A stretch of DNA of 37,135 nucleotides from Anaerolineae bacterium (GTDB taxonomy: Bacteria; Chloroflexota; Anaerolineae; 4572-78; J111): the NCBI GenBank assembly GCA_016926805.1, contig JAFGNV010000157.1:1-37135 (forward strand). The letters are read 5' to 3'. Shown piece after piece: positions 16,973 to 23,866 of this stretch. The notes below the pieces were generated by a model, which worked only from the letters and a program-made list of their open reading frames with translations, made no database searches and was not told the DNA's origin. Position numbers and translations under genes: made by a program. Numbering within the stretch: position 1 is the stretch's first letter; the number at the start of each line of letters is the position of its first letter.

Positions 16973-17000
16973 TTGACTTCCCTTTGATCAATGGTACAAT
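16973..17000 (+). promoter_or_regulatory. Promoter of acpS, very close to the start codon
   Basis: TTGACT (16973-16978), a 16-bp spacer and TACAAT (16995-17000), with TGG as an extended -10. The expected start of transcription (about 17007) is only a few bases before the ATG at 17010. Confidence 0.6.
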
Positions 17001-17009
17001 GAGGCCAAC

Positions 17010-17369
17010 ATGAAAACGGTTGGCGTAGACATCATCGAAATTGAACGGGTTGCCCAAAGCATCGAACGCTTTGGCGACCGTTTTCTGAAGCGGGTCTATA
17101 CGAAGACGGAGTTAGCTTATTGCCAGGGACGGGTTGGCTCGCTGGCCGCTCGTTGGGCCGCCAAGGAAGCCACAGCCAAAGCCCTGGGCACGGGTATCGG
17201 CGAGGTGAGTTGGCAGGAGATTGAAGTGGTGGGAGAAAGTAATGGCTGTCCGGCGTTGTGTTTGCACGGCGCTGCCGCCGACCTGGCCGCCCGGCTGGGG
17301 ATTTCAGAACTTGCTATTAGTCTTTCTCACACCAGAGATCACGCCGTGGCTTTTGTGGTGGGGGAGTAA
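17010..17369 (+). CDS. acpS: Holo-[acyl-carrier-protein] synthase
   Basis: The 119-residue protein transfers 4'-phosphopantetheine from CoA to acyl carrier protein. The N-terminal VGVDIIEIERV holds the Mg-binding Asp, LAARWAAKEATAKALGTG is the second signature with the Glu and Lys, and ISLSHTRDHAVAFV is the C-terminal block. Length is normal for trimeric bacterial AcpS. It lies 87 bp after the cyclase gene and has its own promoter. The next gene is convergent and 26 bp away. Confidence 0.96.
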   Translation: MKTVGVDIIEIERVAQSIERFGDRFLKRVYTKTELAYCQGRVGSLAARWAAKEATAKALGTGIGEVSWQEIEVVGESNGCPALCLHGAAADLAARLGISELAISLSHTRDHAVAFVVGE

Positions 17370-17395
17370 GGGCGAACTCTATCCAACCAAGCAGT

Positions 17396-18496
17396 TCATT
17401 CGCCTCCGGCGGGGATGGGTGAGGCTTCGCCGCTGTGGGCAGCAATCCAGGGTAACAACAACAGTTTGGCGCGCTCGGAGGGAATGGCAAAAGCAATGCC
17501 TTCCGCCACGCCGCGATCTTCGCTCTCGCGGATGATGAATGTGTTGATTCCAACCATCTCTCCCTGAGTATTAATCAACGGCCCGCCCGAACTGCCCCGG
17601 TTGATAGCCGCATCGGTTTGAATCAGGCCATCAATCACATGAGTGTCCATCTCCAGAGCGCGGTTCAAGCCACTGACAATACCAAAACTCACCGAGTTTG
17701 GAAAATCTCCCAGAGGGCTACCAATGGCATATACTATCTGTCCCGGTCGCACCGTGGTCGAGTCACCCCATTGAATAGGCAATACATTCTCCACACTGAT
17801 TTTGATGAGGGCCAAATCCTGAGAAGGATCCGATGTAACCAATTGGGCCACAATCTCCCGGCCATCAGCCAGCACTACACTCAGGCCATTGGCATTCTCT
17901 ACCACGTGGTGATTGGTGGCAATGTACCCCCGGCTATCGATGATGACGCCGGAGCCAAGCACGCGGTCGTCCGCGGGATTAAGGGAGAACATATTATTTT
18001 GCTGGTTGATGACCGTTACCACCGAGGGCACAATTTGGGTAATAATATCCTCAATCGAGGGGGTGACGCTGGGTTCCGGTATGGGAGTTGGCGTGGGAGT
18101 CAACGTGGCTACCGGCATGGGGGTGGGAGAGGGAACAAGGGTGGGTGTAGGGGTGTTTTGCCACATGGCGCTTTTCTCGGAGTTGCTGGCCCACATCACC
18201 ATACCCCCACCAGCAACGCCCCCCAACACGCCTCCGACCAAAAAGAATACCCCCAGTAAACTGATCAGCAAACAACTGCTAATCCCGCCAAAGAGCGAGC
18301 CATTGGACCCGGTATCTGCGCCGCCGGATTGCTGTGACTGGCCCCCTGCTCTTATGGCCGTAATCCGGCGGGTTTTGTCGACAATTGAGCCCGAATGTGC
18401 GCTGGCGTATCTGGCCCGGGCAATGTTGACGGGAGTGACAATGAGTTCTTCGTCGGCAGAGTTAGACTGTTTGGGCTTGCTGGTTTCGTCGGTCAT
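17396..18496 (-). CDS. Membrane-anchored trypsin-like serine protease (HtrA/S1C type, no PDZ)
   Basis: The 366-residue protein has a cytoplasmic N-terminus of about 70 residues, one Gly-rich transmembrane segment (about 72-102), a Thr/Pro-rich extracytoplasmic linker (115-146) and a chymotrypsin-fold protease domain. The catalytic triad is complete: His197 in TNHHVV, Asp227 in SQDLALI, Ser303 in GSSGGPL. The chain ends soon after the protease core, so the PDZ domain of classic HtrA/DegP is absent. It probably degrades or processes envelope proteins. Its ATG (18494-18496) directly abuts the TAA of selD, and GAGGT about 9 nt upstream inside selD provides the ribosome site, so translation is coupled. 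A second S1C protease with PDZ is encoded at 26531-27670. Confidence 0.88.
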   Translation of the reverse strand: MTDETSKPKQSNSADEELIVTPVNIARARYASAHSGSIVDKTRRITAIRAGGQSQQSGGADTGSNGSLFGGISSCLLISLLGVFFLVGGVLGGVAGGGMVMWASNSEKSAMWQNTPTPTLVPSPTPMPVATLTPTPTPIPEPSVTPSIEDIITQIVPSVVTVINQQNNMFSLNPADDRVLGSGVIIDSRGYIATNHHVVENANGLSVVLADGREIVAQLVTSDPSQDLALIKISVENVLPIQWGDSTTVRPGQIVYAIGSPLGDFPNSVSFGIVSGLNRALEMDTHVIDGLIQTDAAINRGSSGGPLINTQGEMVGINTFIIRESEDRGVAEGIAFAIPSERAKLLLLPWIAAHSGEASPIPAGGE

Positions 18497-19558
18497 TTAG
18501 GGTAATACCTCAATTCCGCTGCCGGCGGTCACCTGGCCGATGACCCACAGCGGCTGGTTGCGACCATCCGCCGTACAGGCATTTTGGAAATCCCTCAGCC
18601 GGTCCGCCGGAATGGCAATTAACAGGCCGCCCGATGTTTGGGGATCCCACAAGAGCCATTGCCGGTCGTCGGGGATACCGGGGGCAAAGGTGACCTGTTT
18701 TTCAAAGTACATTTTATTATTTGACATGCCCCCCGGAAAAACAAAGTCGGCGGCATAGGTTGTGGCGCCATCGAGCAGTGGAATCCGGTTCAACTCGAAA
18801 ACAATTTTACAGCCCGACGCCTCAACCATCTCCATCGCGTGACCCAACAGGCCAAATCCGGTAATATCGGTAGCCGCTTTGATGCCGCCGGTAGCCTGGG
18901 CCGATTGGGTGGCCTCTCGATTGAGACGTTTCATCGACTCAACCATCGCCGCCACGTGAGCCGAATTGGCAATGCCGCCCTTGAGCGCAGTACTGATAGT
19001 GCCGGTGCCAAGCGGTTTGGTCAACACCAACACATCGCCCGGTTGGGCGCCACTTTTGGTAAAAAAACGGTCTGGGTGAACCACGCCGGTCACAGCCAGG
19101 CCATATTTAGGCTCGTCATCGGTAACAGTGTGTCCTCCGGCAATCACTGCCCCGGCTTCGATGACTTTTTCGGCACCACCGCGCAGGATTTCGGACACGA
19201 TAGTCGGATCCATATTGGCCGGGAAGGCCCCCACGTTCAGGGCAAAGGTTACCTCACCGCCCATGGCGTAAACGTCGCCCATCGCGTTGGCCGCGGCAAT
19301 TGCGCCGTAGTCGTAGGGATCGTCAACTACCGGCGGAAAAAAGTCGATGGTGCTGATGATGGCCTGCTCAGGAGACACCTGGTAAATAGCCGCATCATCG
19401 CCAGCCACGCCCAAACCGACTAACAACTCGGGGGGATTGCCGTTGTTAAACAAGTTGTGTAAGGGACGCAGAACCTGCGTCAAAGCCTCAGGGGCCATTT
19501 TGCTGGCTCAACCAGCACATTTGGCCAACGCCGTCAATTTGATTTGCTCGCGGGTCAA
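18497..19558 (-). CDS. selD: Selenide, water dikinase, selenocysteine-containing (Sec17)
   Basis: SelD makes selenophosphate from selenide and ATP, the selenium donor for selenocysteine and selenouridine. A conventional frame would start at the ATG at 19496-19498 (333 residues) and lack the catalytic N-terminus. Reading further upstream in frame through TGA at 19508-19510 gives KLTALAKCAGUASKMAP, which matches the SelD active-site loop (GAGC/U..K). The essential Lys is three residues after the Sec. TTG at 19556-19558 is preceded by a strong GGGGGTGA site 5 nt away and makes the Sec residue 17, the same number as the catalytic Cys of E. coli SelD. An alternative GTG lies at 19565-19567. A SECIS-like hairpin follows the TGA. 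Other SelD landmarks (GDDAA, AANAMGDVYAMGG, TDITGFGLLGH, PQTSGGLL) are intact. Total 353 residues. Confidence 0.93.
19465..19507 (-). promoter_or_regulatory. Bacterial SECIS element for the selD UGA codon
   Basis: On the minus strand, 26 nt after TGA (19508-19510), GACGCAG and CTGCGTC form a perfect 7-bp stem (19475-19481 and 19465-19471). The apical sequence GCAGGUUCUGC closely resembles the E. coli fdhF SECIS tip GCAGGUCUGC, including the GGU that SelB contacts. The distance fits bacterial SECIS elements. Confidence 0.8.
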
Positions 19559-19590
19559 AGCAATCACCCCCTTTCAATCATCTTTCGTCA

Positions 19591-19755
19591 CTCCTCAGTC
19601 TCATGTCATTTCGAGGCCATAGGCCAAGAAATCCCTATGGCCCAACAATTAAAATAGAGTTGGCTGGATAAAATTCATCTTTTACCGGCCAATTTTTTAG
19701 TAAAAGTAACCTCGCAGGGATTTCTCCCTTCGGTCGAAATGACATGCCTGAGTAG
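19591..19755. mobile_element. MITE-like element with about 45-bp imperfect terminal inverted repeats
   Basis: The left end (19591-19640) and the reverse complement of the right end (19712-19755) align over about 45 bp, sharing the core CATGTCATTTCGA and GAAATCCCT. About 165 bp in all, AT-rich in the middle and without a transposase, which fits a non-autonomous element. Target-site duplication was not clear by eye. Confidence 0.7.
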
Positions 19756-19851
19756 TAACCATCTTTCTTAAAAATAGGTACAACTTATTTTACCTTATTC
19801 CAGGCTCAAAGCAACATTAGTTTAAGGAATTAAGTCCCCCACTTTTTGGGG

Positions 19852-19880
19852 TTCACAGACAGGGACAAAAAGTGTATGAT
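19852..19880 (+). promoter_or_regulatory. Promoter of the HPt-like gene
   Basis: TTCACA (19852-19857), a 17-bp spacer and TATGAT (19875-19880). It predicts a leader of about 135 nt. Confidence 0.55.
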
Positions 19881-19884
19881 AATA

Positions 19885-20002
19885 GCCGAAGGAAGGTTGG
19901 CTTTAGGTGACTGGCTCTTCGGCTTCAAAATGCCCGCATCAACAAACACGATAAACTCAAACCCGACTTCAACTCGCAATTCAATTTCCGGGCCAGTCAC
20001 CT
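19885..20002 (+). other. Structured leader of the HPt-like gene
   Basis: Two inverted repeats lie in the predicted 5' leader. AGCCGAAG (from about 19884) pairs with CTTCGGCT (to about 19924), and AGGTGACTGGC (19905-19915) pairs perfectly with GCCAGTCACCT (19992-20002). The two pairings overlap in space, so alternative folds are possible. The right arm of the second ends 12 nt before the AAGGAG ribosome site. Confidence 0.5.
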
Positions 20003-20024
20003 TTAGTGTATTTCAAGGAGACAA

Positions 20025-20504
20025 ATGAGAATCCAGAATATTCCTCCCAATGACCCCATCTCCAATATATCGGAACAGCCTGCCATCGATATCAAAATGT
20101 TGGAACAACTCCGCTTGATGTTAGGCCGAGACACGCCCCAGATGTTGGCCGGATTGATTGAGAATTATCTTGAATACACTCCCGAACTCCTGACCAAACT
20201 ACGACAAGCGATTGCCGAGGGCAACAAAGAGCAACGCTCACAAATTACCTGCACGCTTAAATCTAACAGCCTTGCTTTTGGAGCAGTTGGCTTATGCACG
20301 CTATGTGAGGAAGTGGGAACTAACGGGTCAACCGAGGCAATGAGCAAATTGACCCAAATCGAGCGAGAGTATGAACGCGTCAAACTGGTGCTAGAGGCCG
20401 AGTGGCACCGTTTGTACGAAATAAGATTAAAAACCGATGTCTTCTTCCCGACCGGTAGTTACAAAAACATCGGTTTCTATCCCCGCAAATCGACCAGAGG
20501 ATGA
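20025..20504 (+). CDS. HPt-like domain protein with Cys in place of the phospho-accepting His
   Basis: The 159-residue protein is a helical HPt-type domain. The segment around residues 75-95 (TCTLKSNSLAFGAVGL..LCEEV) matches the HPt signature A-H-T-L-K-G-S-S...LGA..L...C..LE, but the His is Cys76 (codon TGC at 20250-20252). HPt proteins normally relay phosphate between response regulators; without His this cannot occur, so it may be a docking or decoy protein, or use the Cys for another purpose. AAGGAG precedes the ATG at 20025 by 4 nt. The C-terminal 25 residues are encoded by a palindromic repeat and are unlike the rest. The large hybrid kinase at 33174-37135 is a possible but unproven partner. 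Confidence 0.7.
   Translation: MRIQNIPPNDPISNISEQPAIDIKMLEQLRLMLGRDTPQMLAGLIENYLEYTPELLTKLRQAIAEGNKEQRSQITCTLKSNSLAFGAVGLCTLCEEVGTNGSTEAMSKLTQIEREYERVKLVLEAEWHRLYEIRLKTDVFFPTGSYKNIGFYPRKSTRG
20431..20476. repeat. Palindromic repeat forming the 3' end of the HPt-like gene
   Basis: AAACCGATGT (20431-20440) and ACATCGGTTT (20467-20476) are perfect complements with a 26-nt loop. It lies inside the coding frame and supplies the unusual C-terminal tail. Confidence 0.7.
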
Positions 20505-20552
20505 GAAAGTAATAATCGTAAGTACAACATTTCGTAAACCGTTCCGATTAAG

Positions 20553-20585
20553 TAGGGGCATTAGCCAATCGCCCCTATTTTCATT
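20553..20585. terminator. Terminator between the HPt-like gene and comEC
   Basis: TAGGGGC (20553-20559) pairs with GCCCCTA (20571-20577), followed by TTTTCATTTTAA on the plus strand. It lies between convergent genes. Confidence 0.7.
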
Positions 20586-20611
20586 TTAATACGACCAATT
20601 TGATGGTTTTT

Positions 20612-22996
20612 TCATCGTACTGTCTCTATCCACAATTTTTCTCCATCGGTGCTGAATTCAATGGTACCCCGCTCGTCGGTGCGCAGAACGATAAAACCCA
20701 GTTCGGCGTAGCGCTCCAAAACTTCTGACGAGGGATGGCCAAAGCCGTTATCCTCGCCCACCGAGATAACCACAATTTGCGGATGAACCGCCGCCAAAAA
20801 TGCCTCGGTGGAGGAGGTCTGGCTGCCATGATGAGGGCTTTTGAGCACAGTTGCCGCCAACGGCGCTTCGGCCAACACTAATTCACGTTCCACAAGTGAT
20901 TTAATATCTCCCGGCAACAGAAAACTGATTTCGCCATATTGCAGCCGCAACACTACCGAATGATTGTTAGCTTCATCCATCCCGCCTGTGGCGGGGCCGG
21001 GATTGAGCACCGTAACGGTGATCCCATTTCCAAAGGATAATTGCATTCCGGCCCAGCCAATCGTAGGGTTTAGGTGTTCCTGGGTCAATTGGTTCTGCCA
21101 CGCCTGGTAAAGCTCACTGTTGGCCGTAACATCTGCTACCAATACCTGGTCCACTCGATAACGATCCAGTAACGACACCAATCCGCCCAAATGGTCGGCA
21201 TCGGGATGGGTGTTGACCACCACATCCAGGGAACGATCCCAAAAGGGCATCTTCTGGCCCAACCGCCAATGGAGTTGGGTCGTCGATGGCCCACCATCCA
21301 CCAGCATTTGGCGGCCATCCGGCATGGTAATCAGGATGGCGTCGCCCTGACCCACATCCAAAAACGCCACATGCAGCCGGCCATCGGGCAGCCCCGGCAC
21401 AGCCAGCCAGATCAGTAAGGTGATAACCCCTATTCCTCCCAGCCAAACCCGGGTTTTGGCAGTACCAAGTTGAGGAAGGCGAAAATGAGGTGATGTTGAG
21501 TCATCCGCCCCTGATTGATTGGCCCACCAGATGCCAGCCGCCAGCGCCGCATACAGCAGGGCTAGCAACCAGAAAGGAAACGAACCAAAATCGAGTGAGG
21601 CAAAAGGCAGGCTGGCCGTCAGTTCAACAACCCGCACCGTCCAGGCCAGCGGCAGCCATACCAGCCAGCCCAAGAGTTGTCCCAACGGCTGCCAGAGCAG
21701 GCCGGCCAGAGTTGCCAGACCTCCAACAATCATGATCGGCGGCTGTACCGGCAGGATGAGCAAATTACTTAACAGAGAAACCAGCGAGAAGCGGCCAAAA
21801 TGGTAAACAATGAGCGGGCCGGTGATAATCTGCGCGGCCAGGGTTATGATGAGCAACTCGCTGAGTAAGGCCATAGCCAGGCCGACCTGATCGGTCCGGA
21901 GCCAGCGTTGCAGCAGGCCGAAGGTGTTGTGTTCCAGCGGTGGAACCAGCACAATCAACCCTAACGTAGCCATAAAACTGAGCTGAAAACCCACATCCCA
22001 CAAAATCAGCGGATTAATCAGGGTCAACACAATGGCGGAAAAGAAAAACGAGTTGAGGGCCAGGCCTGGCCGCCCCACCCAGATGGCCAGCACCCAAACA
22101 ATCCCCATCACCGCGGCCCGGCTGACGGCGGCATCGGCCCCCACCAAGAAGGTATAGATGATGATACCAATAATAGCTATGGGCGGAGCAAACCGTTTGC
22201 CCAGAATTCTCTGGCCCAACAGCAGAAAGATACCAGCGACCACGGCAATGTTGCTACCGGAAATAACAATAACGTGCGACGTGCCGGTCCGGTTGAACTG
22301 CTCGTATAAATCGCGGGGGATGCCGGTTTCGATGCCCAGGAGAATACCGTTCAATAGTGAGGCATAAGGTTCGGACAAAATACGGTTGATAGTCTGAGAA
22401 GCGCGAGCTTTAAAGGTCAACAATATCGTCCAAATTGGGTTACCCTGGTTGCTTTCGAGGCGTTCGATGTAGGGCCGACGAATCATCGAATGGATGCCAA
22501 AGCGGGCCAGGTAATCTTTGTAGGAAAAATCCTTAAAGACAGGAGGCGTTTCCATCTTCCCGGTGACGGTCAGACGGTCGCCGTAAAAGTATTCGGGGTG
22601 GCGCGGGGCGCGAACAAGAACCAACCCTTCTACCGGCTGGATAACCTCACCCTGCTCAATTGTCTCGGCTTGCAGGCGGAGATTGAGGTAATAATCGCGC
22701 ACGTCCGGCTCATCAATCACGACGCCGGTGATAGTGACAGGCGTGTCTTTATCATTGTAAAACGCAATATACGAATGATCGAAGGTGGGCTGAAAGAAAT
22801 TCAAACGGAAGGCACCGGCAACTAAGGCCAAAACAAGCATGGCTCCGGTTTGGACACGGGAGATGTGCCGGTAGAGGAATAGCCCCGCCAGAGCAGGCAA
22901 GCCGGCGATAACGACAACCGGCCACGGCAGGGTGAACCAACGCGCCAGAACAATACCGGCCAACCAAAATATACCCAAAAGAGTAAGTGGGGTCAT
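20612..22996 (-). CDS. comEC: ComEC/Rec2-type DNA uptake channel protein
   Basis: The 794-residue polytopic membrane protein forms the channel that takes single-stranded DNA across the cytoplasmic membrane in natural transformation. It has an N-terminal membrane pair followed by an OB-like domain (DUF4131 region), a competence-domain membrane core (about residues 210-500, with the VISGSNIAVVAG motif), and a C-terminal metallo-beta-lactamase-like domain. That domain shows FLDVGQGDAILI, NTHPDADHLGGL (HxxxDH-like) and SPHHGSQTSS. ATG at 22994-22996 is chosen because it gives the normal hydrophobic N-terminus. The frame also extends to a TTG at 23047 that overlaps the upstream gene. No good ribosome site is seen at either, so translational coupling is likely. 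It is the last gene of a three-gene operon. Confidence 0.92.
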   Translation of the reverse strand: MTPLTLLGIFWLAGIVLARWFTLPWPVVVIAGLPALAGLFLYRHISRVQTGAMLVLALVAGAFRLNFFQPTFDHSYIAFYNDKDTPVTITGVVIDEPDVRDYYLNLRLQAETIEQGEVIQPVEGLVLVRAPRHPEYFYGDRLTVTGKMETPPVFKDFSYKDYLARFGIHSMIRRPYIERLESNQGNPIWTILLTFKARASQTINRILSEPYASLLNGILLGIETGIPRDLYEQFNRTGTSHVIVISGSNIAVVAGIFLLLGQRILGKRFAPPIAIIGIIIYTFLVGADAAVSRAAVMGIVWVLAIWVGRPGLALNSFFFSAIVLTLINPLILWDVGFQLSFMATLGLIVLVPPLEHNTFGLLQRWLRTDQVGLAMALLSELLIITLAAQIITGPLIVYHFGRFSLVSLLSNLLILPVQPPIMIVGGLATLAGLLWQPLGQLLGWLVWLPLAWTVRVVELTASLPFASLDFGSFPFWLLALLYAALAAGIWWANQSGADDSTSPHFRLPQLGTAKTRVWLGGIGVITLLIWLAVPGLPDGRLHVAFLDVGQGDAILITMPDGRQMLVDGGPSTTQLHWRLGQKMPFWDRSLDVVVNTHPDADHLGGLVSLLDRYRVDQVLVADVTANSELYQAWQNQLTQEHLNPTIGWAGMQLSFGNGITVTVLNPGPATGGMDEANNHSVVLRLQYGEISFLLPGDIKSLVERELVLAEAPLAATVLKSPHHGSQTSSTEAFLAAVHPQIVVISVGEDNGFGHPSSEVLERYAELGFIVLRTDERGTIEFSTDGEKLWIETVR

Positions 22997-23033
22997 AAGA
23001 AATTTTAGGTTGAGAAGTTTACCCTGGCTTACA

Positions 23034-23858
23034 TCAACGCACTTCAAACGAGCCGGTGGTCAGCAACGTGTCGTTAACGTAAAGCTCCAGCTTGTATTGT
23101 CCCTCGCCAGGCGGCAGGAGGAAACTGAAAGAACGGCCCTGTAAACCCCATTCCCACGGTCGCTCATCACGGGCAACTTCAACATTGTTGAGATACCAAA
23201 TTGAACTGAAGGTAACGCCGTTTTGCATGCCGCTATATTGATAAACAGCATAGATTTTTACGCCGCCGGGGAAGACAGTTCCGGGGTTTATGGCCTGGAT
23301 GGGCGAACCGATTTCGGTGGAAAATTCAATTGGCCCTAATTGGGCATTGACCGGGGCGGGGCCGCGAGGCGGCGACGTGGGGGTTGGGGAAGAAGGTACC
23401 GGTGTAGGCGCTGCGGTAGGAGTGGGGTTAGAAGTGGCCGGTACCGGGGTAGGCGTGGTTACCCTGGGAGGAGTAGGCGTTGATTGGGAGGTCAGCGCGG
23501 TTTTGGTGGGGGAAACATCAACATCGCCCGGCTGGTCCTCAGATAGCGGCTGGGTAGCAAATTCTACCACTCCCGTCTCAGCCGGTTGGCCAGATTCTAC
23601 AGTTGAGTCCAGCGGGGTGTTTTCGACGGAAGCCAGTTGGAGCGAAGCCAACCATCCCCCCAATAAAATGGCGGTGATGGCAATCCACACCAAAATAGAA
23701 ACCCGCGCCCGGCGCGCCCGGCTGCTTTCTTCTTCCTTGACAATGGGAAAAATTGCCGTACGAGCCTCACGAGCCGAACGAAGGGCCACCAGCCCGGCAA
23801 TAACGGTTGCGCCCATACTGATTGCGGCCAAAATTAAAAGGATGGTTGGTAAATCCAC
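23034..23858 (-). CDS. Two-pass membrane protein with Pro/Thr linker and Ig-like C-terminal domain, unknown function
   Basis: The 274-residue protein is not recognised. It has an N-terminal membrane segment (about 4-27), a basic cytoplasmic stretch (30-52) and a second membrane segment (53-77). A long Ser/Thr/Pro-rich extracytoplasmic linker (about 80-170) leads to a beta-rich domain (175-274) with WYLNNVEVARDE and LPPGEGQYKLELYVNDTLL, which looks like an Ig-like or CARDB-type ligand domain. It lies between the OB-fold lipoprotein and comEC, 8 bp after the former and 37 bp before the latter's ATG. The operon suggests a role at the cell surface in DNA uptake or in assembling it, which is inference only. 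Confidence 0.6.
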   Translation of the reverse strand: MDLPTILLILAAISMGATVIAGLVALRSAREARTAIFPIVKEEESSRARRARVSILVWIAITAILLGGWLASLQLASVENTPLDSTVESGQPAETGVVEFATQPLSEDQPGDVDVSPTKTALTSQSTPTPPRVTTPTPVPATSNPTPTAAPTPVPSSPTPTSPPRGPAPVNAQLGPIEFSTEIGSPIQAINPGTVFPGGVKIYAVYQYSGMQNGVTFSSIWYLNNVEVARDERPWEWGLQGRSFSFLLPPGEGQYKLELYVNDTLLTTGSFEVR

Positions 23859-23866
23859 GTTTAATC

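Larger units (their letters stand above)
19559..20024. other. Divergent intergenic region between selD and the HPt-like gene
   Basis: About 465 bp with no credible gene. The left part is a MITE-like element (19591-19755). The right part holds a promoter (19852-19880) and the leader of the HPt-like gene with long inverted repeats. A 60-residue frame at 19846-20028 overlaps promoter and ribosome site and is rejected. Confidence 0.6.

Noticed and set aside
17010..17369. acpS as part of the mfd-cyclase transcript only
   Set aside because: A good promoter with an extended -10 lies in the 87-bp gap, so independent transcription is more likely, although read-through cannot be excluded.
19496..19510. 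selD as a truncated pseudogene with an in-frame stop
   Set aside because: The TGA sits exactly at the catalytic Cys/Sec position, the upstream coding sequence is conserved with a good ribosome site, and a SECIS-like hairpin follows.
19846..20028. 60-residue frame before the HPt-like gene
   Set aside because: It covers the predicted promoter, the leader hairpins and the ribosome site, and has random composition.
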